Of a stretch of 64,000 nucleotides of DNA, positions 55,740 to 63,898 are shown in pieces; the first letter of the stretch is position 1, and each line of letters opens with the position of its first letter. The translations under genes were made by a program, and so were the position numbers. The notes under the pieces were generated by a model. That model made no database searches and was not told the origin of the DNA. It saw only the letters and a list, made by a program, of their open reading frames with translations. Origin of the DNA: Bacteroidaceae bacterium (GTDB taxonomy: Bacteria > Bacteroidota > Bacteroidia > Bacteroidales > Bacteroidaceae); NCBI GenBank assembly GCA_017617575.1, contig JAFZVY010000090.1, positions 28,145 through 92,144 on the forward strand, read 5' to 3'.

Positions 55740-55851
55740 CTTGACTTTATTTTTTGATATGTGAAGTTAAGAAGTTAAAGGAGTTAAAACTAAATCAACC
55801 TGTATTAAGAATAAGAGGATAAGTAGTCAACTGAAATCGTTAAACTACAAC
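55740..55851 (+). repeat. Long direct repeat, right copy
   Basis: 112 bp aligning with 54651-54765 in the same orientation. Starts CTTGACTTTATTTTTTGATA and ends TCGTTAAACTACAAC. Confidence 0.85.
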
Positions 55852-55881
55852 AAAATGTAACTTATGCACGTAAGAAAACAT

Positions 55882-55943
55882 TATCCCAGGCTTTGAAATA
55901 ATTATTTCAAAACCTGGGATAGTTATTTCAAAGCTTGGGATAA
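55882..55943. repeat. 40-nt near-perfect palindrome plus a third half-site
   Basis: TATCCCAGGCTTTGAAATAA (55882-55901) is complementary to 55902-55921 with one G-U-type mismatch and no loop. A third unit TTATTTCAAAGCTTGGGATA follows at 55923-55942. Located between the direct repeat and the end of the TonB receptor gene; may terminate it. Confidence 0.65.
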
Positions 55944-56028
55944 CAAAAACATCATTGTAGTAAAAATCCTGACACACCTAAGGAGAACCTAAGGTACCCC
56001 TATTGTTTACTTAATAGGTGAGTGAAGC

Positions 56029-58452
56029 CTAAAACTCAAGCTTGTAGGCAATCAGAGGTAATGAGAGTGTGAATGACTGCTCGTTAAACTTGTCGTGGCG
56101 GTAGTCATACTCATATCCGTAGAAGCTCTTGGTGCCTGTACAGTTGATGTGCTTGATGCTGAACTCATGAGTCACACTCTTGCGGTTCATCCTGTAGCTT
56201 ACCGTATAGTGCATTATGAGCATAGGGTCATGCTGGAGTGAGAATGAGTTAGCCTCATCATATTGCACCTGATAATTAGGATGGGCAAGTGACTTGGCTA
56301 CGTCAACAGGAGAGTAGCGGTCGCCACCTTGGAAGGTAGCCTTCACGTTTATGCTCAACATATTGTTGTGACTGCGTCCGAGCATCCACTCCTTGCCACC
56401 AAGGACATTCACGATGTACGACCTGTCGAAGAGAGTATGACGCCACTTACCGTCACCACCCTTGTATCGGCTGCTGAAGAATGAGCCGTTCACCATTCCG
56501 TACCATCCATTGTTGAGGTAACGCTCAAGCGTGATGTCCACTCCATAGTTGCGTCCCTCACCCTTGTTCACTAACGCCTTGTCAAGGTAGAACTCCTGAC
56601 GGTTGAGCACGGAGTAAGGCTTTCCGTCCTCCACTGGCACGTTGAACAACTTCTGGTAGTATGGCTCAATCTTCAAGTTCCAGTAGTCAGACATCTTGTA
56701 GGAGAACGTGAGCATAAGATGATGACTCTTGGTGAAGCCGAGCTTGTCATTGACCAGCTTATCGCTTGTAGGAACTGTAGTCCAGTCGCCTGTCTCGTTA
56801 GGGTCTGGGAGGTCACGTGTGAAGTATATGTCAGTCTTCTCCGCACGACTGTGAAGTCCGTAGGCAAGGGCAAGCGATGTCACCTGTGATGTCTTGAACG
56901 TGACACCTGCACGAGGCTCTACCACGGTAGCACCATTAAGTGTGAGGTGCTGTGCGTTCACACCAAGGTTGAGAGTGGTGAATCCACCTATGTTGAACGA
57001 GTGGGTAGTGAAGGCAGACACCAGACCCGTATTGCCGTCGGCAGAACAGATATAATGCAAAGGTTGCTTAGGCACGTATGCCTCCCTCATGTTGACGTCA
57101 AAGAACATGTGTGTGTAGCTTGCACCAAACTGAGCAATCCATTTCTTAGTGAACCTATGTGTATAGACACTTCTGAGCGAGAGATTCTGATATGTACGTA
57201 TTCCTATGAAACTTGGATAACGAGGAACATTCTCAAGCACATCCACGTTCTTAGCGTTGAAGTCAAAGCCGTCATAGAGGTCGTACATCTCATTGCCAAA
57301 CTCGTCCCTGCTAAACGTGAAGCCGAGGCTTGTGCGCAACTGTCCACGTGGCATAGGCAAGATATGTCCCAAGCCCGTAGCACCCATGTGCTGCTTGGAG
57401 TAACTGTATCTCTCGTCATCCCTTGAGTCCCAGTCGTAAGGAGCAGTCTCATTATGGAACTTGTCAATCAATCCCGTTCCCCATACGGAGAACGTACCAG
57501 CCTTACGAGTAGGAAGGTTAAGCTTGAAATTCAAGTCCTGATAATTCATCACCTCACCCTGCATGTCAATCATCTTTAGGTCATTGGCAAGACCCGTCAT
57601 GGAGTAGCGATAGTTGATGATGTACGAACTACCGTTCTTCTTGCTTATAGGACCCTCGGAAGCAATGTCGATACCGCCCACTCCCACCTGTACCGTATGC
57701 TCGTGATGCTCGTCATTACCATTACGCATCTTCATGTCGAACACACCTGACACGGCATTTCCATACTCAGCAGGAAACGCACTCGTAAGGAAGTCGGAGT
57801 TGCCTATGCACATAGCAGAGAGAGACGAGAACACGCCACCTCCAAGTACTGATATGTCAGAGAAATGGTTAGGGTTTGGCACTTCCACATCCTCAAGCCT
57901 CCACGAAAGGAGGTGAGGCGCATTACCATGAATGGATATACCATTAGTCGAACCACCAGAAGCCACACCTGCAAAGGCTGTTGCAAGACGTGCAGGGTCG
58001 TCAAAGCCACCAGCATATCTGCTTGCCTCCTCCACGCTGAACATACGGCCACCAGTAGTGACCCACCTGTTAAGCGTCTTATCCTTGACTATGGACGAGC
58101 GCACCACCACACCCTTGAGGGTGTTGACACTCTCATACATCTCAATGTTCACGGTTGATTCCTTAGCCGAAGTAACAAGTACGTCGTTTATCTCAACAGG
58201 GTCATAACCTATAAACTTACATACCACCGAGTAACGTCCCACAGGTATGGAGCTAATGCTGAACCTACCCGTACTGTCCGTCACACATCCTTTTGAAGGG
58301 TCATCCGTCAATTGCACCGTTGCTGCTTCAATCGGTTCATGAGTGAGGGCATCCACAACCCTACCCCTAATGTTTTGGGAAATCTGTTGAGCGTAACTCA
58401 ACGCAGAAAAGCTGAATACCGTCAACACGGCAATACACTTAATTTGATTCAT
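56029..58452 (-). CDS. TonB-dependent outer-membrane receptor with CarboxypepD_reg domain
   Basis: 807 residues. Signal peptide (MNQIKCIAVLTVFSFSALSY) and a carboxypeptidase-regulatory-like domain at about 30-115 (IRGRVVDALTHEPIEAATVQ, GRFSISSIPVGRYSVVCKFI). The plug follows (NGISIHGNAPHLLSWRLEDV, FPAEYGNAVSGVFDMKMRNG), then a 22-strand-type barrel ending in SFTLSLPLIAYKLEF. There is no SusD partner next to it, so it is more likely a peptide or siderophore receptor than a polysaccharide transporter. Start at ATG 58452 gives the signal peptide. Confidence 0.9.
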   Translation of the reverse strand: MNQIKCIAVLTVFSFSALSYAQQISQNIRGRVVDALTHEPIEAATVQLTDDPSKGCVTDSTGRFSISSIPVGRYSVVCKFIGYDPVEINDVLVTSAKESTVNIEMYESVNTLKGVVVRSSIVKDKTLNRWVTTGGRMFSVEEASRYAGGFDDPARLATAFAGVASGGSTNGISIHGNAPHLLSWRLEDVEVPNPNHFSDISVLGGGVFSSLSAMCIGNSDFLTSAFPAEYGNAVSGVFDMKMRNGNDEHHEHTVQVGVGGIDIASEGPISKKNGSSYIINYRYSMTGLANDLKMIDMQGEVMNYQDLNFKLNLPTRKAGTFSVWGTGLIDKFHNETAPYDWDSRDDERYSYSKQHMGATGLGHILPMPRGQLRTSLGFTFSRDEFGNEMYDLYDGFDFNAKNVDVLENVPRYPSFIGIRTYQNLSLRSVYTHRFTKKWIAQFGASYTHMFFDVNMREAYVPKQPLHYICSADGNTGLVSAFTTHSFNIGGFTTLNLGVNAQHLTLNGATVVEPRAGVTFKTSQVTSLALAYGLHSRAEKTDIYFTRDLPDPNETGDWTTVPTSDKLVNDKLGFTKSHHLMLTFSYKMSDYWNLKIEPYYQKLFNVPVEDGKPYSVLNRQEFYLDKALVNKGEGRNYGVDITLERYLNNGWYGMVNGSFFSSRYKGGDGKWRHTLFDRSYIVNVLGGKEWMLGRSHNNMLSINVKATFQGGDRYSPVDVAKSLAHPNYQVQYDEANSFSLQHDPMLIMHYTVSYRMNRKSVTHEFSIKHINCTGTKSFYGYEYDYRHDKFNEQSFTLSLPLIAYKLEF

Positions 58453-58536
58453 CGTTTTTCCGTCTAATCTTAATGCAAGTTCCAACATAGAACCTGCCTT
58501 TAGTCATTTTTTCATTTACATTTCACTAAACGCCTG

Positions 58537-58567
58537 CAAAGATAAGACTTTTGCCACACACTCACAA
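58537..58567 (-). promoter_or_regulatory. Promoter of the TonB-dependent receptor gene
   Basis: Minus-strand TTG (58565-58567) and TATCTTTG (58537-58544) are separated by 20 nt, with an 84-nt leader to the ATG. Confidence 0.65.
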
Positions 58568-58737
58568 GCATTTTCCTTTCCCAAGCCTCACATTGTCAAA
58601 ATCTTTTACACTATCGTGCATCTCATTTTGACAAAAATCATTGAACCTAAATCTACTTGATTCGTGTGAGGACATGATTTTTTCAAACCACGAACCTTTA
58701 GCTAAGACATGGTTGCCTTTTGCTAACACCTAAAAAC

Positions 58738-58853
58738 AATAGCCGTTTTAGGACATCTGATTAAGGATTCCATCCCCTAACCAACCCTAAAACGGCTATT
58801 AGTTTCTAAAGAAAAAAGTCAGTGTTGACTCGCTTTATTTATTCATAACTTTG
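58738..58853 (+). promoter_or_regulatory. 15-bp inverted repeat followed by a promoter
   Basis: AATAGCCGTTTTAGG (58738-58752) and its complement at 58786-58800 enclose 33 nt. Directly after, TTG (58825-58827) and TAACTTTG (58846-58853) form a promoter with an 18-nt spacer pointing into a region with only a short interrupted frame. Confidence 0.5.
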
Positions 58854-58912
58854 CAGTATTAAAAAGAAGAATTGGTCAATAGTTGTATGGACTAACACTC
58901 TAAAAAGACTCT

Positions 58913-59074
58913 ATGTCTATGACTTTCTATCTGGTCTTTGCAACTATGTCGATGAGGTTCGAAACAGAGGATAGTCTTTAATGACTCGTGTACTCCAAGA
59001 TTTACCTCTTCGACAGACCGATTCTTCCTTACTACAACAAAGGTAAGAAACAGTCTTGCTATATCATCATCTAA
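58913..59074 (+). pseudogene. Possible gene remnant with two in-frame stops
   Basis: From ATG 58913 the frame reads MSMTFYLVFATMSMRFETED-SL, two stops (58979-58984), then LVYSKIYLFDRPILPYYNKG-KKQSCYIIISTOP. The second part looks protein-like and the preceding promoter suggests former expression. No family recognised; it may be a transposase fragment or chance. Confidence 0.25.
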
Positions 59075-59333
59075 GTACAGATATTATCAGTAAATAAAGA
59101 GATCTCTCTATTATCTCATATAATCTTTTGCAAACTTAGAGTGCTCTCCGTGTTTTTTGTGTCTGTGCACACTTTTCTACCCCTGACTCTTCGGCAACCC
59201 TTCGTGAACCCTTCGTGTCAGTTTCGCTTCTGAATCACATTGCAAAGATACAGCGAATCTGACATACCACCAAGGATTTTCGGAACGTCAACTGCACAAC
59301 ACTGCACAACTTGAATTTTGTACCAGAAAGATT
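59075..59333. other. Intergenic DNA with a degenerate CCCTTCGTGAA repeat
   Basis: AACCCTTCGTG occurs twice in tandem at 59196-59216, recalling the core of repeat family 1 but too short to call a copy. A minus-strand TATCTTTG lies near 59245. No supported gene. Confidence 0.35.
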
Positions 59334-59363
59334 TTGATATTCAACGAAAAATGATTATATTTG
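59334..59363 (+). promoter_or_regulatory. Promoter upstream of the DUF4248 gene
   Basis: TTG (59334-59336) and TATATTTG (59356-59363) are spaced 19 nt, an excellent match. The leader to the gene is about 275 nt and contains repeated ACGAATTATCATGAATTTT-like strings in both orientations (59449-59475, 59518-59531, 59601-59622). Confidence 0.6.
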
Positions 59364-59644
59364 CATTGTAAAACAAACACAGTAAACATTTAACCGAACC
59401 CGTCGCCAAGGGCGACTAAATTACCATTTTACACAAGATTATTTTGACACGAATTACCATTAATTGACCACGAATAATCATGAATTTTAACACAAGACTT
59501 TAGTTAGGCGTAGCCAATTATCATGAATTTTGATTTCGTTTCGAAATCTATTCGTGAAAATTAAAATGTTACAAAAAAATAATTTATGAAAAATTCGTGG
59601 CAAATTCATGATAATTCGTGTCTAAAAAAACAAACACAGACACT

Positions 59645-59857
59645 ATGAAGAAGGAATTTATATCAAAACAGGATTTGGGAGTGGCATACTTCCCAAATAT
59701 TGACTCGGTTTCGGCAAGGCAGAAACTGTGTAATCTTATCCATGACGACAAGGCTCTTTTCCGCCGTCTGAGCAAAACGGGCTACAGAAAATCGTGTAAA
59801 TGCCTAAGTCCTATTCAGTTAGAGCTAGTTTTCGAGCGGTTAGGCAAGCCATTCTGA
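59645..59857 (+). CDS. DUF4248 family protein
   Basis: 70 residues from ATG 59645: MKKEFISKQDLGVAYFPNID, RQKLCNLIHDDKALFRRLSK, TGYRKSCKCLSPIQLELVFE, RLGKPF. It fits the short Bacteroidota DUF4248 family, a predicted winged-helix-like protein that commonly precedes mobile-element genes with primase, VirE or DUF6371 domains. A GTG at 59618 is in frame but less likely. The downstream partner here is decayed. Confidence 0.8.
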   Translation: MKKEFISKQDLGVAYFPNIDSVSARQKLCNLIHDDKALFRRLSKTGYRKSCKCLSPIQLELVFERLGKPF

Positions 59858-59860
59858 TAA

Positions 59861-60120
59861 TTTTAGGGAAATTTTTAGGAAAATTTTAGGGGAAAATTCT
59901 GTTTTCAAGGCACTAAACATCAGTATGTTAAAAGCCTACTTACATAATTAGGGAAAAAATATCTAAAAAGTCTTACATACGCGTACGCGTATGTAAGGGT
60001 TTTTAAAGAAAATTTCCCTTTTTCTGAAAAATTGCATTTATCCATCAGAGTTACATAATGTTAGTACGATGGAATTTCCCCTAAATTTCCCCTAAATTTC
60101 CCCTAAATTTTTCCCTAAAA
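59861..60120. repeat. Iteron-like arrays around a 26-bp perfect palindrome
   Basis: 59861-59897 contains TTTTAGGGAAAT/TTTTAGGAAAAT/TTTTAGGGGAAA units. 60074-60120 has three exact 11-bp units ATTTCCCCTAA plus a degenerate fourth, in the inverse orientation. Between them 59972-59997 is a perfect 26-bp palindrome centred on GCGTACGC, with arm CTTACATACGCGT. The arrangement sits just before the zinc-finger pseudogene. Confidence 0.8.
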
Positions 60121-60144
60121 CTACTTTTTAACTTTTCTTGGAAC

Positions 60145-61123
60145 AGTGAAAGGAACAAGGTGATGCTCTGTTCTTTCCACGACGACCACCCCCTTCAATG
60201 GTCATATACGAGCACCACGCACAATGCTTTGCCTGCGGAAAGACCGTGAATGTCATCGGCTTTGTCATGGAAGACAGTAACAAGACCTTCCTCGAAGCCT
60301 GTGACTAGCTCAGCCAGCAGTTCGGCACAGGAAGGGTGGAGGAGACATCCCCCATGGCGACAAGGACAGCGAGACGTACGCACGTGGCACGAAGGCTCAG
60401 TGTCAGGAAACATCCTTCGATGGAACAATCATTCCATGGCGACTGGACTTTTTCTGCTGAATATGTGGCGAGTAATGTCAGTATGCAGGACAGTTTCTGC
60501 AAGTGTCTCCAGCACGTCTTCGACAAGGAGAAGGTGCGTTATGTGGCAGAGATGTACGGTATCGGCTGTTTCGGCATTGACGACACCATGTTCCCCGTCA
60601 TGGATGCAGACCTCAATGTACATAACATCAAGATACAGCACTACGACACCAATCCCCTCTCCAGTGGCTTCTTCCACAAGGACCACGGCAAGGCATGGTG
60701 GTACGGCAAGAAGTACATGGAGACCCATCCCGACAAGGGCGACACCTTCTGCGATGTCCAGTGTTACTTCGGTGAACATCTTATTTCCCGTTATCCCTCA
60801 GCCATCATCGTGCTTGTGGAGAGTCCCAAGAATGCCATCCTCGGCACATGCCTCTGGCCTCAGTACCTGTGGGTGGCAGCGGGTAACAAAAGAATATGCT
60901 CACCCGTCCTCGTCTCCAGTGTCTCCGTGGCAGAAGCGTCATCGTCATGCTCGATGCTGATGCCGAGCAGGAGTGGCGCACCATCCTCGATGGCATGCGT
61001 GACATTGCCACCTTCGTCTTCTCCTCCATGATTCCCTCCTTCCGTGACATGGGCAGCAAGTGCGACATCGGCGACTGGGTGGTGGAGAGAATGAGGAATG
61101 AGCCTCCAAACTCCACAAGTTAG
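60145..61123 (+). pseudogene. Decayed zinc-finger/DUF6371-type mobile-element protein gene
   Basis: A CHC2-like zinc finger is split across frames: LCSFHDDH (frame starting 60169) and PSMVIYEHHAQCFACGKT (frame of 60198). Adding one base in the C-run near 60189-60193 would join them. A TAG follows LEACD at about 60306. The DUF6371-like body runs in the 60336 frame (VRYVAEMYGIGCFGIDDTMF, DFN-type YDTNPLSSGFFHKDHGKAWW, QCYFGEHLISRYPSAIIVLV). It then shifts again in the A-run near 60887 to NMLTRPRLQCLRGRSVIVML and ends KCDIGDWVVERMRNEP. At least three lesions, so no functional product is expected. GC is higher than in the next operon. Confidence 0.75.
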
Positions 61124-61237
61124 CGAAGCGGTATCATTTCTGTAGGTATGTAACTGGGCAGCTATCTAGAATATTTGAGAGAAATAAAAGAAACAGAAAC
61201 AAAAAAAGTTTGTATATACATAAAAAACGCTAAATAG

Positions 61238-61268
61238 TTGTTGGGGAATCTTAAAATTTGTAATTTTG
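61238..61268 (+). promoter_or_regulatory. Promoter of the membrane protein / PIN-GNAT-EVE / ASCH operon
   Basis: TTG (61238-61240) and TAATTTTG (61261-61268) are separated by 20 nt. The ATG at 61303 follows 34 nt after the -7 box. Confidence 0.65.
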
Positions 61269-61302
61269 TCCACGATAGTATTAAAATGAAAAAGAGGAAA
61301 TA

Positions 61303-62376
61303 ATGGATAATACATATTACATCTTATCAGAACAAACAGAACAAAACGTGGAAATTGAACGTTTGCATATTTGCACATGGGAGATTCCTTATGAAACATC
61401 ATATATAGAGGTCGGAATGGAATTTCCGTTTAATAGTTTCCCCGAAAACGCAGATTTTCTTAATCTTTATCTCGCTGTTCCGTTTCTCAAAAAGGATAAA
61501 AGGAATAATATAGAAAGTCTATATAAAAATTTAGAAGACAACGATAATTGTCGTTTTATTTTCAATGATGTTATTAATACAAGACGTAATGTAGGGAGAG
61601 ATTCAAGAGACGGAATGATTGTAGAATTTTATAATCGTGATGATCTTACTCTTCTTCCTTTTGAAGAAGATATTGATGATGGGTATGTTTGTCTTAAAAT
61701 AAGAAAACCAGAAAATCATAATGGAAATATATATGTTCGTGCTTTGTTGAAAAATGAAAAAGACTCTATAGCCATAAAGAAATCTGGAATTGCAAAGACT
61801 ACGTATATTTATGATATTAAAGTTAATGAGACGCGTAATATTCCACGAAATATATATGAATTAAAGAGAAATAAAAATTTGGTAATATGTAATGTGAGAA
61901 ACTTGTTTTGTCTGCATGCAGTTCCTGATAAATTTGAATTTAGTTTTGTGGATTCCTCAAAGTTGAAGAATATAAGAAAATTAGAGACATCTGCTTTTGA
62001 GAAATATCTTCCTCAAATTGAAGCAATAAAAAATGATTGCTATAATATTATGTTTCTAAAAGACAGAAAAGATGAAGGAGTCTATTCTCTTTTTTCAATA
62101 TGTACAGAAGAAACGATTGGTTCAAAGCAAATAGCATTTGCTCTTTGTGCAAATATTTTCTGTAGTCTTTTGTTTGCTATATCATCATTACGTCTAACAA
62201 AAGATGTCAATGTGTTTTGTCTGAAACAACTGCCTTTAGAATATTATATTTCTATTTGGGTGATTGGATCGTTTGTGTGTTACCTAACGATTCATTCTCG
62301 TAAATGGCAAATGATTTTGGGTTCCTTATTGTTTATAATATTAGGCATCAGTTATTATTATATAAATATGAATTAA
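61303..62376 (+). CDS. Unrecognised protein with C-terminal membrane anchor
   Basis: 357 residues, AT-rich. Residues 1-275 are hydrophilic with beta-rich stretches (ICTWEIPYETSYIEVGMEFP, GMIVEFYNRDDLTLLPFEED, GYVCLKIRKPENHNGNIYVR). The last 80 residues hold about three membrane helices (IAFALCANIFCSLLFAISSL, YYISIWVIGSFVCYLTI, MILGSLLFIILGISYYYI). No signal peptide, so the large domain is probably cytosolic. No family recognised. It has its own promoter, and the next gene starts 19 bp after its stop. Confidence 0.65.
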   Translation: MDNTYYILSEQTEQNVEIERLHICTWEIPYETSYIEVGMEFPFNSFPENADFLNLYLAVPFLKKDKRNNIESLYKNLEDNDNCRFIFNDVINTRRNVGRDSRDGMIVEFYNRDDLTLLPFEEDIDDGYVCLKIRKPENHNGNIYVRALLKNEKDSIAIKKSGIAKTTYIYDIKVNETRNIPRNIYELKRNKNLVICNVRNLFCLHAVPDKFEFSFVDSSKLKNIRKLETSAFEKYLPQIEAIKNDCYNIMFLKDRKDEGVYSLFSICTEETIGSKQIAFALCANIFCSLLFAISSLRLTKDVNVFCLKQLPLEYYISIWVIGSFVCYLTIHSRKWQMILGSLLFIILGISYYYINMN

Positions 62377-62395
62377 TTAAAGTGTTATTAAATGT

Positions 62396-63898
62396 ATGAA
62401 AGCTTTATTAGACACGAATATAATTATTCATAGGGAGGCGAATAAAATTGTTTCCCAAGATATAGGAATTCTTTATCGTTGGTTGGATAGAGGAAAATAT
62501 GTTAAATGTATTCATTCTGTTACAATTGATGAGGTAAAAAAGAATCCTAACAAAGAAACTGTTGAACTTTTTTTGGTCAAGTTGAACAGTTATGAAATTG
62601 TAGAGATACCTTCACCACTTCAGCCTGAGGTCAAGAAAGTCTCAAAGCAATTTGACACAACTGATAATGATAAAATAGACACCGTTCTTTTAAATGAAGT
62701 TTTTGTCGGAAGAGTTGATATCCTAATTACAGAGGACAAGAAGATACATAAGAAGGCTTTGAGTTTAGGTATCTCAGACAAGGTTTTTACAATAGATTCT
62801 TTTTTGGAGAAAACCTTTGCCGAACATCCTGAACTGGTCAACTATAAGGTGTTGAATGTTCAAAAACTTAAATTTGGAAAGATTGACTTGAATGATACAT
62901 TTTTTGACAGCCTGAAAAATGATTATGTCGGATTTGACAAATGGTTTGTGAAAAAATATGATGAAGAGGCATATATTACCATTAATTCAAATAATGGTAT
63001 GCTCTTATCATTTCTGTATCTAAAAGTTGAGGATGAAGACGAAAACTATTCAAACATGAATCCTCCACTTCCTCCAAAGCGTCGTTTGAAGATAGGAACA
63101 TTTAAGGTCATAAGCAATGGATTCCGTCTTGGAGAACGTTTCGTCAAAATCATATTTGATAATGCTTTGAAGAATCGTGTTCAGGAAATATATGTTACAA
63201 TATATGATAAACGTCCTGAACAGCGTAGGTTGATAGAGTTATTGGAACAATGGGGATTTGTCTTGTGGGGACATAAAGGGGAGGAATTGGTCTATGTTAG
63301 AGATTTTACTCCTAAATTTGATGCCGATAATCTAAAAGCATGTTTCCCATATATTTCTAAGGAAAGGTGTGCATATGTTGTTCCTATATATCCTGAGTAC
63401 CATACAGAATTGTTGCCAGATTCGATTTTGAATACCGAATCACCTGAAGAGTTTATTGAAGATTTTCCTCATCGAAACTGTATAAATAAAGTTTATGTTT
63501 CAAGGGCTATCGAACCATATCCAAGTCCAGGTGATATTTTGATTTTTTATCGTACAGGAGGTTATTTCAAAAGTGTTGTTACAACAATAGGTGAAGTACA
63601 GGAACTGAAATTCGATTTCAAGGACGAAGAGGACTTCATTTTGTATTGTCGTAAAAAGAGCGTTTATCCAGAACAAGAATTAAGGCAAATGTGGAGATAT
63701 TCTTCGAGAAAACCATTTGTGGTTAATTTCTTATACACATATTCATTCCCTCACAGAATCAATATGAAGGAACTGATAGACTTAAATGTGTTAGCTGGTG
63801 TGAATGATGCTCCACGAGGCTTTAAATTAATTAGCAAAGAACAGTTTGAAATTATTATAAGAGAAACAAAGAGCGATGAAAGTTTTATTGTCGATTAA
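62396..63898 (+). CDS. PIN nuclease - GNAT acetyltransferase-like - EVE/PUA-like fusion protein
   Basis: 500 residues in three parts. Residues 1-130 are a PIN RNase domain with all four acidic positions: D6 (LLDTNIIIH), E46 (TIDEVKK), D95 (NDKIDTVLL) and D114 (ILITEDKKIH). Residues about 170-310 resemble a GNAT acetyltransferase (IGTFKVISNGFRLGERFVKI, IYVTIYDKRPEQRRLIELLE, QWGFVLWGHKGEELVYVRDF). Residues about 330-490 look like an EVE/PUA-fold domain (PSPGDILIFYRTGGYFKSVV, TTIGEVQEL, and ISKEQFEIIIRE). Domain calls are by pattern. The composition suggests an RNA-targeting toxin or a defence or modification factor. It overlaps the ASCH gene by 23 nt. Confidence 0.75.
   Translation: MKALLDTNIIIHREANKIVSQDIGILYRWLDRGKYVKCIHSVTIDEVKKNPNKETVELFLVKLNSYEIVEIPSPLQPEVKKVSKQFDTTDNDKIDTVLLNEVFVGRVDILITEDKKIHKKALSLGISDKVFTIDSFLEKTFAEHPELVNYKVLNVQKLKFGKIDLNDTFFDSLKNDYVGFDKWFVKKYDEEAYITINSNNGMLLSFLYLKVEDEDENYSNMNPPLPPKRRLKIGTFKVISNGFRLGERFVKIIFDNALKNRVQEIYVTIYDKRPEQRRLIELLEQWGFVLWGHKGEELVYVRDFTPKFDADNLKACFPYISKERCAYVVPIYPEYHTELLPDSILNTESPEEFIEDFPHRNCINKVYVSRAIEPYPSPGDILIFYRTGGYFKSVVTTIGEVQELKFDFKDEEDFILYCRKKSVYPEQELRQMWRYSSRKPFVVNFLYTYSFPHRINMKELIDLNVLAGVNDAPRGFKLISKEQFEIIIRETKSDESFIVD

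Noticed and set aside
58453-58560. Cobalamin riboswitch before the TonB receptor
   Set aside because: The leader is only about 84 nt and lacks the conserved B12-box pattern.
59181-59220. Fourth copy of repeat family 1
   Set aside because: Only a short CCCTTCGTGAA-like segment is shared and it is tandem within itself; not enough to align.
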